Made by a program: the position numbers and the translations under genes. DNA of 64,000 bases. Source: Eurosta solidaginis. Lineage: Eukaryota; Arthropoda; Insecta; Diptera; Tephritidae. The stretch spans positions 272,020,662 to 272,084,661 of the forward strand of contig NC_090322.1 in NCBI RefSeq assembly GCF_040869045.1, read 5' to 3'. A model generated the notes under the pieces. That model did not search any database and was not told the DNA's origin. It saw only the letters and a list, made by a program, of their open reading frames with translations. Position 1 is the stretch's first letter. Each line of letters begins with the position of its first letter. This document shows, piece after piece, positions 22,391-35,545 of the stretch.

Positions 22391-22990
22391 TATTAGAGTT
22401 AGTTTCCAAAGCGTCATTATCTGACTCTTTAATGCATTCGTCTGGTGGCTTCCGCCACTCTCTTATCCGATGAGCCTCTACAACACCATCATATGGCAAT
22501 TTAGTAATCTGGCATCCATTGATATCACGAATGACATACCTGTTGTTGCTCAAGCTTTTATGTATTACATACGGTCCTCTATAATGAGGTATAAACTTCT
22601 TATTACTTCCAACAATAGTGTCTACGTTCCTTAATATTATAACCACATATTCTCCTATTTTATATTTTCTAGCTCCATGACTGCTTTTAAAAACCCGCTT
22701 GGTTTCGTATTCTTATCTATATATAATAGCCTCAGATGCATTTTTCCTTATCTGAACTAGATTTCGTCCCTCATCTGGACACACTCGATTTTGGAAAATT
22801 TCAGTAAACTCGTCCTCTATCACACCACGTTGTTCAACACCAATGAATAGTCTACTAGGAGTTTCTCGGCAAGTGCTGTGAACTGAATTATTTATGGCAT
22901 ATTCCACTACGAGTAACTTCTGAACCCAATCTTCATGATTTATTTCATTAGTTAATTTACCTAACATTGGTTTTAATATTCTATTTACTA
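22386..22990 (-). pseudogene. Ty3/gypsy integrase, C-terminal part (broken)
   Basis: Minus-strand pieces read VNRILKPMLGKL, then VEYAINNSVH and RETPSRLFIGVEQRG (end of the integrase core and linker), then KIGEYVVI, YRGPYVIHKSLSNNRYVIRD and AHRIREWRKP (C-terminal chromatin-facing domain). A stop at about 22713 splits the frame. The zinc-binding HHCC domain and the first catalytic acidic residues of integrase are missing. Family resemblance is to the mdg1/412 branch, an inference from the HRIREW-type tail. Confidence 0.8.
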
Positions 22991-23044
22991 TCTCTAAACT
23001 CCCATCTAGCTATTCTAGAATTAAGTTGCCTTCTCTCTAAGGTT

Positions 23045-23430
23045 TGCGTCATGAATTACAGTCAGTTCCTATCGTGAAAGGTATTTCCTCTAAATAAGTT
23101 CTAAATTGTCTCAATGCATATATAATGGCTAATGTTTCTAACACCAAACTATGATACTTCGACTCAGCGGTCGAAGCAGTCTTAGAAAAATAAAAAACAG
23201 GATGAAGTTTATTATCATTCTGGCGCTGTAACAATACGGCCCCGAAACCTATGCTACTTGCATCACAATGCAGCTCTGTTTCCCTCTCTGGGTTATATAT
23301 ATAGCTAAAACTGGATTCTTTATTAACCTAGTTTTCAATTCATTAAATGCGTCATGACATTTTTCGTCAAATTCAAATCGTGAACCTTTTTTAAGCAAAT
23401 TCTGTAAAGGTTTGGCTATTTGGGAAAATG
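23045..23430 (-). pseudogene. Ty3/gypsy RNase H fragment
   Basis: On the minus strand, KCHDAFNELKTRLIKNPVLA is followed after a frameshift near 23300 by ELHCDASSIGFGAVLLQRQN, FYFSKTASTAESKYHSLVLE and ETLAIIYALRQFRTYLE. This is the order of a retroelement RNase H (D at CDAS, E at LE, D at GTDC). The frame ends at about 23049, where sequence jumps to integrase remnants, so a deletion removed the connection. Confidence 0.85.
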
Positions 23431-23850
23431 ACTACACAAACCGGCGGAAATACGAAAATAAACCTATTACAGCAGGAGCGTTCTTCAACCCGAACGGAAT
23501 TTTTAAATATTCAAATTGTCCGTCAGGAGTCACAAACGAAGTCAAAGGAATAGATTCGGAAGCCATCTTCACTTGATGAAATCCACTCTTCAGATCCAAA
23601 ACCGAGAATAAATTTTTATTTTGCAAATATTCTATACAATCATCAATTAACGGTAACGGGTAGTTATCTCTAATGGTTAATTTATTTAAGGCCCTATAGT
23701 CAACGCACATAGGAATTTTCCCACTCTTCTTCTTAACTAGCACCACTGCTGAAGCATATGGAGAATCACTAGGTCTAATTATACCCTCCCTGCTAAGTTC
23801 ATCAATGATAGATTGCACCTGAGCTCCATATGATAGTGCTTTTTCTTTAC
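23430..23850 (-). pseudogene. Ty3/gypsy reverse transcriptase, fingers and palm start
   Basis: The 128-codon minus-strand frame contains LSREGIIRPSDSPYASAVVL, VDYRALNKLTIRDNYPLPLI, FSVLDLKSGFHQV and FEYLKIPFGLKNAP, the first RT motifs in order. The sequence then goes straight to GLFSYFRRFV, which normally follows the YVDD catalytic box by many residues, so an internal deletion removed the active site. No gag or 5' LTR is found to the right. A dead, partial element. Confidence 0.9.
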
Positions 23851-26800
23851 ACTTTCATAAGAAACTCAGGCACAAATGAATCGTAATTTTATATGAGGGC
23901 ATATGGCAGTGCGATAAAAATAGTTTTTTTACATTTGAAGGGTAGATTTGGATCTGCCTATGATTCAAGGCACAACAAAAACAAAAGTGCTGCAAGTACA
24001 CAGGTGTTGAGCGGCTCTGATCATAAGTATAATTTTTTATTGTTGTGAGTCACTTTTTGCATTTTCGCTTGGAACTCCTCATTTTTTAAGTCGACTTATT
24101 ATCGCTTATCAAATAATTCAGAAGCTCTTCCTGATTGCATCGGAACAAGTTTTTGGGATTGTCTATATTGTTTTCCGCGTCATTTCCGGGTGAAATCGGA
24201 ACTATTATGTGGCCATTACTAATGCCAGTTACAAACAGACTTTTTGACTTAGAAATGTTTACTTATAACTAGATACTGGAATTTGAGCTTACAGAAATTT
24301 TTCTTTTATAGGTTTAGCACCACTGCCAACCAACGTGTTTGAATTTGTGACTAGCATCTTGAAACTGTTCCACAGTGCGTCGCCTGCAAGTCTACAAAGT
24401 TTTGCAAACTTTATTGTTTATCTCATGTTTATGCCTATCCCCCATTCCACTTCAAGGAAATTTTGTTAGCCATTCACAATTTTGATTCAATTAAACGCAA
24501 TTTTATGACGTTATTTTCTACATTGAAGTATTCTGAGTATTATTTAGTTGACCATTGACTGAATCTCTGCCCTACATATTTTTTTGTCTTGTATACCAAC
24601 TCCGCATCCACATTGCATAGCATAGCATAGTCATTCCCTCCATTGAATTGCTAATTTTATTGTGTATCGTTATTGCTGCGAATTTATGCCAGTTTACTCA
24701 ATACCATTGGGCTGATAAATTTACGGAACAAAATTAAATGTGTGCAGTTATTACAATGTCTCTTTGAGTAGAATCACAAGTATGTAATTACACACCCCTA
24801 GCCAAAAGGCCCCTTCACTATGACCATAAACCTCCATATACATACGTAGCCAATGCAAAAGCTACAACCAAGAAAATAAAAATACAGTTACTTTCATCGA
24901 TTAAGTGACCTTTTTTGCCATCAACCCATCAGTGTTCGAACCACCAGTTACTTTGTATATCACCCCACCAAACACTGGTTGTTATGGTGCTGGCTTACTG
25001 ATCCACAGATTTTTTGGTCATCTGCTCATCACTTATTGTTCGGCCTGCATGGGTAACTTTCTCACCAATCAACCACTCGCCGGTGCAGCAACCATCAGTT
25101 TGTCGTTCTTCATCAGTTGGTAAATTTGTCCGACTAACCACTTATGCTTTCGCGATTCATTTTTAGCCCAAAACTAACTAATAGCTCATTATTTACCATC
25201 CACCATCCAGGCAGGCAGGCAGCAGTTCATCGATCTTCCGATAACTTCGTGTAGCCATAAACCAATCCACTGTTATACCACTACACCAGATGGTTTTGAC
25301 ATCATCCAGCCATGCACCGTCCACCTACTTCACCGTTACCCGCTCGCTTCCCTTCTTATCTTGCACCGGCGACTTAGCCACATACAGCTTACCTCCTTAA
25401 AATCTCGACTTATTACAGGTTTATGAAGTATTCGGCGAAACCCTTAAAGGCACAGGTACGTGAGAAAATTCAACTTCCAGCTTGTCTTTGCGATAATTTA
25501 TTATGTATGAAAAGGGCGAGGATATTTTATAACAATGGTTCTCGATGGCTTCATTCAATCTATGTGAAGTTATCAGGGGACCGCGGGCTCAACCTAAACT
25601 AATCCCGAAAATAAACTAGGTTGAAATTCTTCTGATAGTTTAAACGGAGAGTTGTTTTGATGATAGACAGTTTAAAACCGCAGTTGAATTTCAAAAACCC
25701 ACTTAACAATAAGTAAGCGAGTTTGTCCAGTGCTTGACCTACATATGTATGTACGTGAGGATCTGAAAATATTCGGTGGTCGTAATCTCTGAAAATGAAC
25801 ACCTTTTCACGTACATATGTAACTATGTATTTATTTTGCCATATACTTATATCTATTTAAAATTTTTGTAATCACATTATAACTGCAAATACACACATAA
25901 GCCGTCATTAAACTCAAGTGCCACATACAATATATTTGTTTGAATAAATGTTTTTGTTGTACGTTCCTCGTAGTTGAAGTCATCTTACATCCTTTGGAAA
26001 GTTTTGCCCATTTCAAATGGGCGTTTAAGCGCATAAACAAAAGTAACATAAAATTCAGGTCACTAATGCGGTGAAGCAAAGCAACCGGACGAAAGGCAGA
26101 CCGCACAGTATTAAAAAGTATGAAATAACCAGAGAGTGTTTAGAGATAGTGTGAAAATAGAGAGAAGAAGAGTTGGAAAAAAATTCTAGTCACAACCACA
26201 ATTTCAAAATACCGAAAGCTAAAATGACTTGCACAACCATACAACGTACGTGTAGCTATTCCGGTCAAAAGCTACCTGTAGGTCAAAGTTCATTTCGTGA
26301 GTGGTGTTAACGAGTGGGTGATGTATATTTTGTGTAAGTTTTATGAGCGTTTTTAGGGAATTATATGGGATCAACTATAATGCTGTTAATGCGACAGTAC
26401 TTTCGACACTGCGATTCTGTGGCCTGCGACATCGTTCTCGTACGGCTACCGCGTTGGAGGATTGCTGTCAAGATAAAGCCAGTTGCAAAATAGGCAGGAA
26501 CGAACCTAATTGTTAATTCCAAGCCTCTGTGAAATATTTTTTCAATATCTGTAGTCTACCTCCTTAATATGTTTAACAAAGGTATTTCCGATGTGTTGTT
26601 TATATTTCCAATACAAGCGCCTAGGTAAATCCGAACCCGATGCATCATGTAGACTTAAGTACGATTATATACATACATGTCAATTTTTTTGTCATATAGT
26701 GGAAAGATTCAGTTCAATTATAACTGACCAACGGTCAAACACATCGGAACTCCGATCAGGAAAAGCTCGGATACCTATACGATAGGTGAGTCTTTTTTTA

Positions 26801-28049
26801 CTTAAATTTTTGCTGAACTCGGGTAACTGGTGCTGTTCCGGAGGTGGTCTTGGATTATACCCCGGTTAGTAGGGAAATGGAACCGTACCTTATGTTGAAT
26901 AGTATTTGGCTTTTTGTGAATGCGCTACGTCCTGGTGAAATATCTTTAGGAAATCATAAAAATATCGAATGGGATCTGTATTAATGGAAGTTGGAGGAGA
27001 AATCGCCCACGACTTGCTCGAAATTGCTATAGACGTTGTGGTAGAACACTTCATCTCGGCATGTAACAGTAACTTTCGACAATACTGGCTTATGAAAACA
27101 TATGAGAGCAGTCCAAATATTACAGTTTACGGGTTTAATGCGAATGCGTGCTCTACCATGAGCTGCGACAAATCTCAAAGTTGCATAGGAGCCTCTGTCT
27201 GCACCGCCGGCGAGAACTTCATCGTCCTGCGAGAAAGCCAACTTTTGAGAGATATCGTCTTACATGTCTCCGAGCCCATATCACATTATTCATGCACAGC
27301 TTTTGCCTAAATCGAGGATACATATCACCTTAAGATTTCATACCAATCAATCTCTCTGATGTGACGAACTGCTCGGGACAGATTGTCGGCAGCGATGCGC
27401 GACTATTGGGTGACCAAGTCCTTATATTGCTCTCATCTCTTTAGCAAATCGAGGGTTCCCACCAACGATATCCAGCCTGGCTCCACCGTAAAAGGCCTGG
27501 TTGGCTAAGGAGTCGAAGGGGCTCTGACTTAATTCATAAGGAGGAAATAATAGAGTGGATGGTGTGCAGAGACACGCCCTTGGATGAGTTACATTTCTTC
27601 TACACTCAAAAAACTGTTTGTCAAAATATAAATGATAGAAATATCTTCTTGAAAACAATGAAACCTACCTTGTGTACGAAGTCCTTGTGGAGCCAATGGT
27701 TTTGGAGACTGTTACCGATGTTGATGGTTCTTGGCCGAAAATAGATACGGGACGTTCCGGTAACAAACACCATTAAGGTATTAGCCCTAGCATCTTAGGA
27801 AGAACTTAGTATGACCACATTAAACCTTCTGGGCTATAAATGAAGAACTTGGGGTCACCAGGGCCTCGCCTGCTAAATATATAAATGATACATTCATATT
27901 TGTAATAGGGTTCCTTGTTTCCATTCCAGCGTTTCTACCAATTATAACTTTATCCAAGGCAGTACAGACCATTGTGAACCGACAACTGCCAACTGTGTAA
28001 GCTTTACCTTAGTCAGTCCCTGCAAAGAACTGGGGAATGGTACTTATCT
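23851..28049. other. Long unassigned region
   Basis: No gene was recognised on either strand. Overlapping frames of 86 and 113 codons at 26969-27310 run antisense to each other, a sign of chance openness in GC-richer DNA. The block 26800-28050 may be decayed LINE sequence upstream of the RNase H remnant at 28050, but no motif confirms it. A short CATAG tandem repeat lies at about 24617-24632. Confidence 0.3.
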
Positions 28050-28525
28050 CAATCAGCGGACTAACATACTGGTTAATGGATGGATTGAAGTTGAACGGGA
28101 AAGTATCAGAAGTTGTTTTTATCAGAAGCTTAATATAAGCCGCAAGGTTTCTTCAATGCTATCTTCAAAACGGAAGTTGCCACGTCTGCCTCTTCAAGGG
28201 CAACGCGATCCTTCAAGTCGGAAGTGGATATCAGTCGGCTTTCAAATATACAGGGTTCACCAAGGCGCATATATTAATGATGATTATATTTCGCTGTCCA
28301 CTCTGCTATAGAAGTCCATTTGGCACATTTTAATACTCTATAAAACTCTTCCCGCTACAGCTGTATGTAAAACAATGGGTGGAATCATAGTGTCACTTCA
28401 TGCTTGACTGCGCAAATTAAGGTGGAACTATGCGGCTCGCTTTGATATCCGGAGGGCTTATTCAGATCGGTCTCATTCGAGGTTACATAGTTGCTACGAA
28501 ATGATTTTCTAATGGCGCTTTCTTT
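28050..28525 (+). pseudogene. LINE RNase H and C-terminal remnant
   Basis: Plus-strand frames show DGLKLNGKV and NAIFKTEVAT (RNase H start and the E of the AEVA motif), then HFMLDCAN and GYIVATK followed by a stop and FS. The LINE at 42175-42940 has HFMLDC and FIVATQRFSK in the same order, so both are one family. Many frameshifts; not functional. Confidence 0.65.
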
Positions 28526-31500
28526 TTTGAAAATAATATCGCCCCGTGAATTTTTCTCAGCTCTCTCGTAAGTTTGTGTGATCTTTTCACGGGATATTTC
28601 ACACTGAATATGAAAAGAGGCACCATTACCTACAAACTCAGCCGATTTGTAGAGCGCCGGGTAACCTAGATAACAACTTAGAATTTAAGAGTGCAACATC
28701 ATGGCAACATTTTTTTATAAAAGAAAACGCCATAAGTATCATTTTCGTCATCCTGACCGAACATCTAGCAAAGTCCAAGCTACTCATACATATTATTTAG
28801 AGAACCAGTTAAACTTATCTTGCTAGGGTAAAGTTACACACATACCAACAAACGCATGCCGATCTTACTCAACAGCAAATTAAGTGCTTTCATATGTGTT
28901 GCATAACTGCAGGCGTCCAGACTTGCATGGAAGCAAATACGAATTTGTATTGAGTTTAAATGTTTAATGATATCGTCGGGCGAAAGGTTTTTGTTGTTCG
29001 CTGCTTCGTTACCCAACATTTGGATGTACAGAGCTGTAAAGAGTTAATGTTAGAGAATATGAACGGAAACTAAAGGCTCTGGAGAAAAGAACCTAAATAC
29101 GACCAACGAGCAATGATGCTGTAATTTTAGTGTTTACTATTGTTGTTGTCTTACATTTTGTTGTTTAGTTGTTGCTGACTTGCAATGTGCTTCCCACGAA
29201 TACAAATGCTGATTATCGTGTCTTGGAAAGCAAAAGTGCTGGTCAATGGCATGTAGATTGCAGCCGCGATAAAATTCTACTACATAACTTTAGCGCGGCT
29301 AAAATGGAATTCCAATGGAATTGGTAAAGACACTCACACACATACAGTCACGCACATTCGGGATTTTCACATTCATGCACTTTAGCAAATGCATATCCAA
29401 ATACTCACTTTCCTAATTGCGTCTATACAAAACCGGCAACAAGGCAAAAGCGATAAAACTAACAACTGCATTGGGACAAAAACAATAGCATTAAAAATAA
29501 CAATAACAACATAACAGTTGAATTAACAAAAACATAAATGAAAATTTCAGTCAGATGGACAATTGCAACTTCATATGTACATAAATATGCGAATGTATTT
29601 TGCAGGGCACGATAAGTGCATGTTACATAAAAATTGTGTATATGTGTGTATGTATATTTGTTGAGCTATAAAGATATTTGTGATTGTATGAGTTATTTGC
29701 ATGTGTCACAGTAGCCCAGTTTTTCATGCCACGTAGATATATAACTTTCAATCCGAAGCGTAGAGTAAACTAATTTCCTATGCAAATTGAATGGCAGTCA
29801 AATGTGCAGGTGGATCAAGCGTTATAACTGTACATATACATGTACGTTAGTACAAAAGTCATATATCTTAATTTGTATGACCAAATGCAGATTAAAGTGA
29901 GTGCTTCAGTTTCTGTGACATTTACAACAATCAGGTCACCACATCATATTCCCATATACAGGGGTTCATTGTACAGCTTCGATCGCTACAATCCAACAAC
30001 TTAGATATTGATGAGTTTTTCAAACTATTCATTTGCTAGTTTAAACTGTATAGCCTAAAGGTAAGTTAGTAACTATGTTAAAAGCTTTTTATATCATTAA
30101 ATAGAAAAACGATATAAACCAATTTGTTAGCTGAATAAACAACCGGCAGTTAGTTTACGACTCACACAATCACACTTCTTCCCGCTACAACACTGAATTT
30201 ACATTCGTTCCTAGCAATACAGTGCGTAATGTAACACATTTTAAAACTGTACTCTTTCATATTTCAGAAATGTATGGGCTAAATTTTGATTATGAGTATC
30301 ATCTTAATAGAGCTAAATGTAAGCAGTTTTTTTAAAGAAAGTTGCAGTCCAATAAACTCAGTATTACGAGAGATTAACACTTTCTAAACTTTATCACTTT
30401 GATGTATAATATGTTAATGTCGGGAAAAAAGGTATAAAAAATTAGTTTGTTAAGAGGAAATGTATACATTTGCTTATATAAAAACTTATTGAACCATTTT
30501 TAAAGAACAATCACTAAAGTAAGAAAGAAAAATATATTAAAAAATAAATTTATTTAAATTAACAAAAAATCGACCGAGAAGGGCGTGCTCCCAAATTGAG
30601 TTTGCTATATGGGTAAAAATACGAAGTGTCCAACAAAATTATAATTTTCATCACCAGCAACTTTTGATTCCTCTTATTACACTTCCCAGGTACAAACAAT
30701 GTTAAAATTTTACTGACTTTTATCTTCGAATGCAACTCATATGGTGATGCATATGTCCTGTTAGTCCTGACTGCGTTGTTTTCAAATAAGTGCCTCGTTA
30801 CTAGATCGATATCGGCTGTCCCTGATTTGTGTTTTGAAATATAAATACATGCATACATATATTTTATAGGTTGCACTTTCTAACCGTTCTCAATATTTGG
30901 TACATCTTTAGAGTTTTTATCACTCTTTAAAACTTAAGTACGTTTAAGTGTCTCATTTCAGTTTACAATCGCCGTGATAATGCCACTCACAGTCGTTAAA
31001 TGCACACACATAAGTGCATTCACTCTACCAATACAAATACATAAATAATCTTTTCTACAAGCAATACAAATAAAATGCCACCAGCGGACATTGTCGACTG
31101 TAATTCGCATGTTTTCATAGCACTTAAGCAATTTGTCATGCAAATTTTCTCACATAGCAGCGGATGCAAATCAATGGCCCCCTCATACGGCACAACAACG
31201 ACACTTCGCTCTAATAGAAGGCTTTACTTAAATTCATGTCGGTGTGACAATCTACGACAGGCAAAATGTTAAGCTACTGCATACCCCAGCATAAGGCATA
31301 TTTGAATAAATTATGGCACCGAAGAGCGTGGAAAAACTTAGACACATAAATACATCAAATAGCATACATACTCAGGCATCCAAGCACATACTACAGACAT
31401 ATAACAAATGCTAATATTGGTGCATGAGTCTGCCAAAATGCTGGTTCTAAGGTGGACGGGTGTTCGGGTGTGTCATTAATCCCTAATGATTATGATTTCA

Positions 31501-31582
31501 AAGGTATTCATCAGACCTTGAATCAGCAAGGGTAAATTAACATTGAACCCAGAGATATCAGCAGAACACAGATCACCTCAAC
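28526..31582. other. Unassigned AT-rich region
   Basis: No conserved coding or RNA feature was recognised. The 105-codon minus-strand frame at 30559-30876 has no known motif. TACATATGTA-like words occur near 29570 and 29840. Confidence 0.3.
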
Positions 31583-31840
31583 CTTAAAATTATTTCAGGC
31601 AATCGCAAATGAGTTCAGGCACTTCCAAACCACTCAAATAAAATGCCGCTTGGCTATCCTAGCTAAAATTCTCTGACCGTAGTAGCCATTGATAAAATCT
31701 CATTCCCCCATTTTTAATAGCGGCGACTTCGGCTCCTGACAGAAAATAACGTCACCAATCTTCTCTTCTGCCATCGACCCATTCGTGAACCAATTGACTT
31801 ATACACTGCCTAACTGCTCTCTCAAGGCTATGAAGGTATT
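31583..31840 (-). pseudogene. LINE RNase H domain remnant
   Basis: The minus strand reads WFTNGSMAEEKIGDVIF (RNase H TDGS start with Asp changed to Asn), then EVAAIK, then VVWKCLNSFAIA with a stop. The last stretch aligns with VVWVCLTSLAIA in the LINE at 42175-42940, and nucleotide words (GCAATCGCAA, GCCGCTTGGCTAT) are shared. It follows the RT remnant at 31900-32600 in the correct order for one LINE ORF2. Confidence 0.75.
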
Positions 31841-31899
31841 GGGGACCGCCCGGTGGTATTTGATGTATTTCAACAGCCGAAGATGTTAAGAATGCGGAA

Positions 31900-32600
31900 A
31901 ATACTCGAGTAAACGTACCCTAGACTCTAAACACAAATCTTTTCGATGAGCCCCGCACAGTATCAAATAGCAACCGAGGGCGTTCGAGCCTCATTCTCAG
32001 CATTGAGTTTCCAGGATAATTTCTTCTCCCGTATATTTTATAGTTATTTAGCCCCAGTATCAGCTCTCCCAATCGGAGGAGACTCGAAAGCTGGAGTCTC
32101 ATGCTGCGTCGTAAGAAGAATTTGTTTCTTTTTTCTAGGATTAGCAGCCAATCTATATCAGTCTACTTATTCACCATCCAACTCACCATATCCAGAAATT
32201 AACTCCTAAACTTGATTTTCTTGCTAATTGACAGGCCACGCTAGGCAGCCATTGGCTTCGATGTCCACTACTACAACCTAAAGTGGAGAGCACATAACCC
32301 CGCATCGCGACGTGCCTCTGCACTGTGGTACTATCACAGCCCACCGCTAATTATTTGAACTGTCAATAAGCTCAATAAGAGCCCTGGACTCCTGGGAATT
32401 TGCGATAGACCTGCGGCAGAACATTGGTAAGCACCCGTTTGGTGGCTTGAAAGGCACCCAAAGTAAATTCTTTGTATTCTAAAAACTCCTCGGTTTGTTT
32501 TACAATCACATGCAAAAGGCCTGATGCGATGGCAATAATAGCTACTGAGGAGATTGATTGGTCTAAAGTCCTTAGAGGCTAAATGTACAAAAGTCTTGCA
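31900..32600 (-). pseudogene. LINE reverse-transcriptase remnant
   Basis: Near 32560-32600 the minus strand gives SKDFRPINLLSS, the RT motif before the palm. Near 32440-32530 it gives HVIVKQTEEFLEYKEFTLGA followed by FQATKRV, which corresponds to the KEFTLAAFLDIEGAF region with the catalytic aspartate lost. The 60-codon frame at 31920-32102 lies where the thumb would be. Together with 31583-31840 this is a 5'-truncated, heavily mutated LINE of the RNase H-bearing group. Confidence 0.7.
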
Positions 32601-34639
32601 AATTGGTCAAAGTCACCTCCTGTAAAAAATAGTCTTACATCATGTTGCAAGACTTTTATACTTTTAGCCTCATTGAAGGAATAAAGTATAAATTATGTTC
32701 AGCCAGCTGCAGGAAATAACCAAAAAAAACCTACGAAGGTTTGCAGAAAGTCGGCTAAACCTACGCAAAGTAAAATTCTAGCAATTTTTTTTTTAATAAT
32801 ATCGAGGTTTTCTTATAAAATAATATCTTATCAAATTTATATATGCACTTACAAATATTTTAAAAATGCAGACCACATTTTTTTGAACAACCATATGGTG
32901 ATATAAAGCTAATGTCTGTCTCCTTATGACTGCCGCCGCCGTTACAAAATGCAAATTTGATATTTTCCATCAATGCCAGCAACACTTCGATAATTTTTTA
33001 CTTTTTGTGTTTTTCCTTTGGTTTCTCTTGCCTTATCCGACACAACTTTTAATGGTTGATTTTTATCATTCGTTTTTTGGTGAGTTTCATTTGCTCTGTA
33101 CGCTACAATTCTTCTTTATTTCTTCAGCCGTAAGGACGAGAAGCAGCGTGCCTCATTTGGTTTGTGCAACGAATCATTGTGCCACCAAATCGACAGTAAA
33201 CATTTCCAAAGCAGCCACATATCCGATCAAAGTGCCACATAATCCAATAATTCTACCAACGTCAATGGCGCCATCACTACTACTTCAAGTAATACAATAA
33301 AAAAATCTGCCAAAATGAAATCAAATTGGAAATCAATGCAAATGTGCCAAATGTCACGCGACCAAATTGTACAAAGAACTTTGAAACACACATACATTCA
33401 AAAACACTACAACCACATAAGCAAATTCATAGGATCGCACAGATAAACTGACAACTTACTGGCATTTAAGGTCGCGGCAGAATAGAATTTTTCATATATG
33501 TAAATGCAGTAACACAAGCTTATATAATCCAGTCACATCGCCACAATCACCCAAGATTTTGCGTTTATAAATATGAAATGACTTCAGACTTGGCAATTGA
33601 AGTTTATTACGCCTTGCCCATTCACATACAAAATTTCGCGAACCACTGTTATAAACATTCTCCCTGTACAACAAAAATACTTGCTAACATAGTATTTTGT
33701 GTCGTATTCATTTGTTATATTTCAGTTTTTAATTGCGAAAAATGTTAGAAAAGCTACCAACCAAATGTCAAATTCTTCTTCTTATGTTTCTCTTGCAACA
33801 AAAGTTGCTACTTTTCATGTAAGATGGCGCCAGTGTCGCTCAATATGCCATTCTCCATTAAAGTACGTGCAATCTACTTAAAATGCATAAGATTGAGTTC
33901 AACGCATCTATATGAAACACTACTTATGTGACGGGGCTTTTATTCACTGGCAGGCAATCAACAACATTATCAACAACACCCTCTACAGCAACACCATCAA
34001 GGCTTAAGCATCCGAGACATGAGGTTGATTTCAAGCCAGGCAAATGTACCAAATACGGATTTAACACAACAGCTCATAATACACTCAATAAAAAGAGCCT
34101 ATTGAGCGTCATGTTGATTTTATAATACCAACAACAACAGTTCTGCTTTATCGGTGTAACCTTTGCTATGGATAAATCGATGTGGTAAAGGCAGTAAACA
34201 TTTTTAGGATTTAAATGATGGCTGTTTGTTCCACAACAAAGGTTAGTTTTGCTTTACTCAGCAAGGTGTTCTTCTCCTTCCCTCCTCTTTGTGCTCGCTA
34301 GCACGTAGCGTCAATGCAGTTTATGGTTTTTTATTTCAATGAAAAACGTTTTCAGGTACTTCGATTTGAAAGTCATTTGACACTTGTTGTAATTTGTAAC
34401 AAGGAAATTCGGTGGACTTGATTACATTTTTATCAATTTTCGCTTTCGTGTTTGTGCTTGTAATTACGTACATTTCATAGATTATGGCGGCTTTTGAAAA
34501 ATATATGAAGTATTGGTTAGTAGACGATTTATTTAAATAAAAAGCATCCGTTTCAGGTTTATCAACGCAAATTTAAAAAATATGGCAATCTGAGCGGTGA
34601 AACAAAGAGTTTAAAAGAGTGTATTAAAATTTACTTTAA
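32601..34639. other. Unassigned region
   Basis: A plus-strand frame of 124 codons (32926-33300) is hydrophobic at the front and Ser/Thr/Pro-rich behind, but lacks any recognised motif or supporting splice pattern. I do not call it a gene. CAACA-rich sequence lies at about 33960-34010. Confidence 0.3.
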
Positions 34640-35545
34640 AGTTAGATTAAGCTGGCCGGCGCATTTGGATCTCACATAAACTGAATTAGTTCATAGTGTT
34701 ACCAGAAGTTTGCTTGACGACCAAACTGAAAAACTATATCAAAAACCAGGGCCTATTTTAAGAAATAACTAAGGCCCTTCCTTTTGCAAATACTAGAAGA
34801 TTTCTAATTCACTTGCTGTTTTTAGATCTAACAGATCTATAACTCCTAGCCTGGCGAGCGTAGGGCAAGAGAACAAAACGTGCTTGATCGTTTATTTCCG
34901 GATCAGCACAGCATTCCCCAGACCCTACTCCTTCCACTACTTTGGCGCTAAAAGTCCCTTCGAATATGTAATAAGGTGGACTTCCTTTACATGCATAATG
35001 TGTCACTATCTCATCCGCGTTGAACTTCCATGACAATTTACTGTCTAGAATGGTTTCTCCTGCATGGTCGCGCCTCCAAGTTTTAGTGTAGTCCAACTTG
35101 GGATCTTATTCCTTCTTAGTAAACAAACCATATCCATCTTATCTGCGTTGGCGGTCAGCCGGACATAAGATGCTGAGGCATGTATGTATATCCCGAAGAG
35201 CCTGATCGATCAAAGAGCAGATTGTTGGAGTGCACTCTCCAGATATGACAACTGCAACATCATCTGCATACGCCATAAACTTGACGGGTCCTTCGTCAAG
35301 CCGCAGTTGGCTGGTAACCAGCGTCCACAGAAGAGATGGTAATTCTCCGCCCTGTGACGTGCCCCTGTCCACTTATTTCATGCCACAACTCTCATTTTGA
35401 AGTAATCTCACTGCTATTAAGCTTGTAATGTAATTCAGACTATCCACGATCGCGCCTTTAGAGACAATGTCGAAAGCCAAGTCAATGGCTAAGAAGACTC
35501 CTAAGACGTGCTCTTTATACTGCAAGGCTTTCTATATTTATAACA
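34640..35545 (-). pseudogene. LINE reverse-transcriptase palm and 3' end (broken)
   Basis: Minus-strand pieces in order: LAFDIVSKGAIVDSLNYITS, then GTSQGGELPSLLWTLVTSQL with the catalytic box FMAYADDVAVVISG at about 35260-35300, then KLGG and ILDSKLSWKFNADE after a frameshift near 35096. The left part (34640-34830) contains CATAGTGTTACCAGAAGTTT, shared with segments at 51490, 56340 and 56930, which marks the 3' end of this LINE family. The RNase H region between is mostly deleted. YADD is intact, but frame breaks make it inactive. Confidence 0.85.

Noticed and set aside
26969..27310. Overlapping frames of 113 (plus) and 86 (minus) codons as a gene
   Set aside because: Open on both strands at once in GC-richer DNA, without motifs; likely chance or old retroelement sequence.
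32926..33300. 124-codon plus-strand frame as a host gene
   Set aside because: No recognised domain, unremarkable composition, no supporting start context or splice signals that I could defend.
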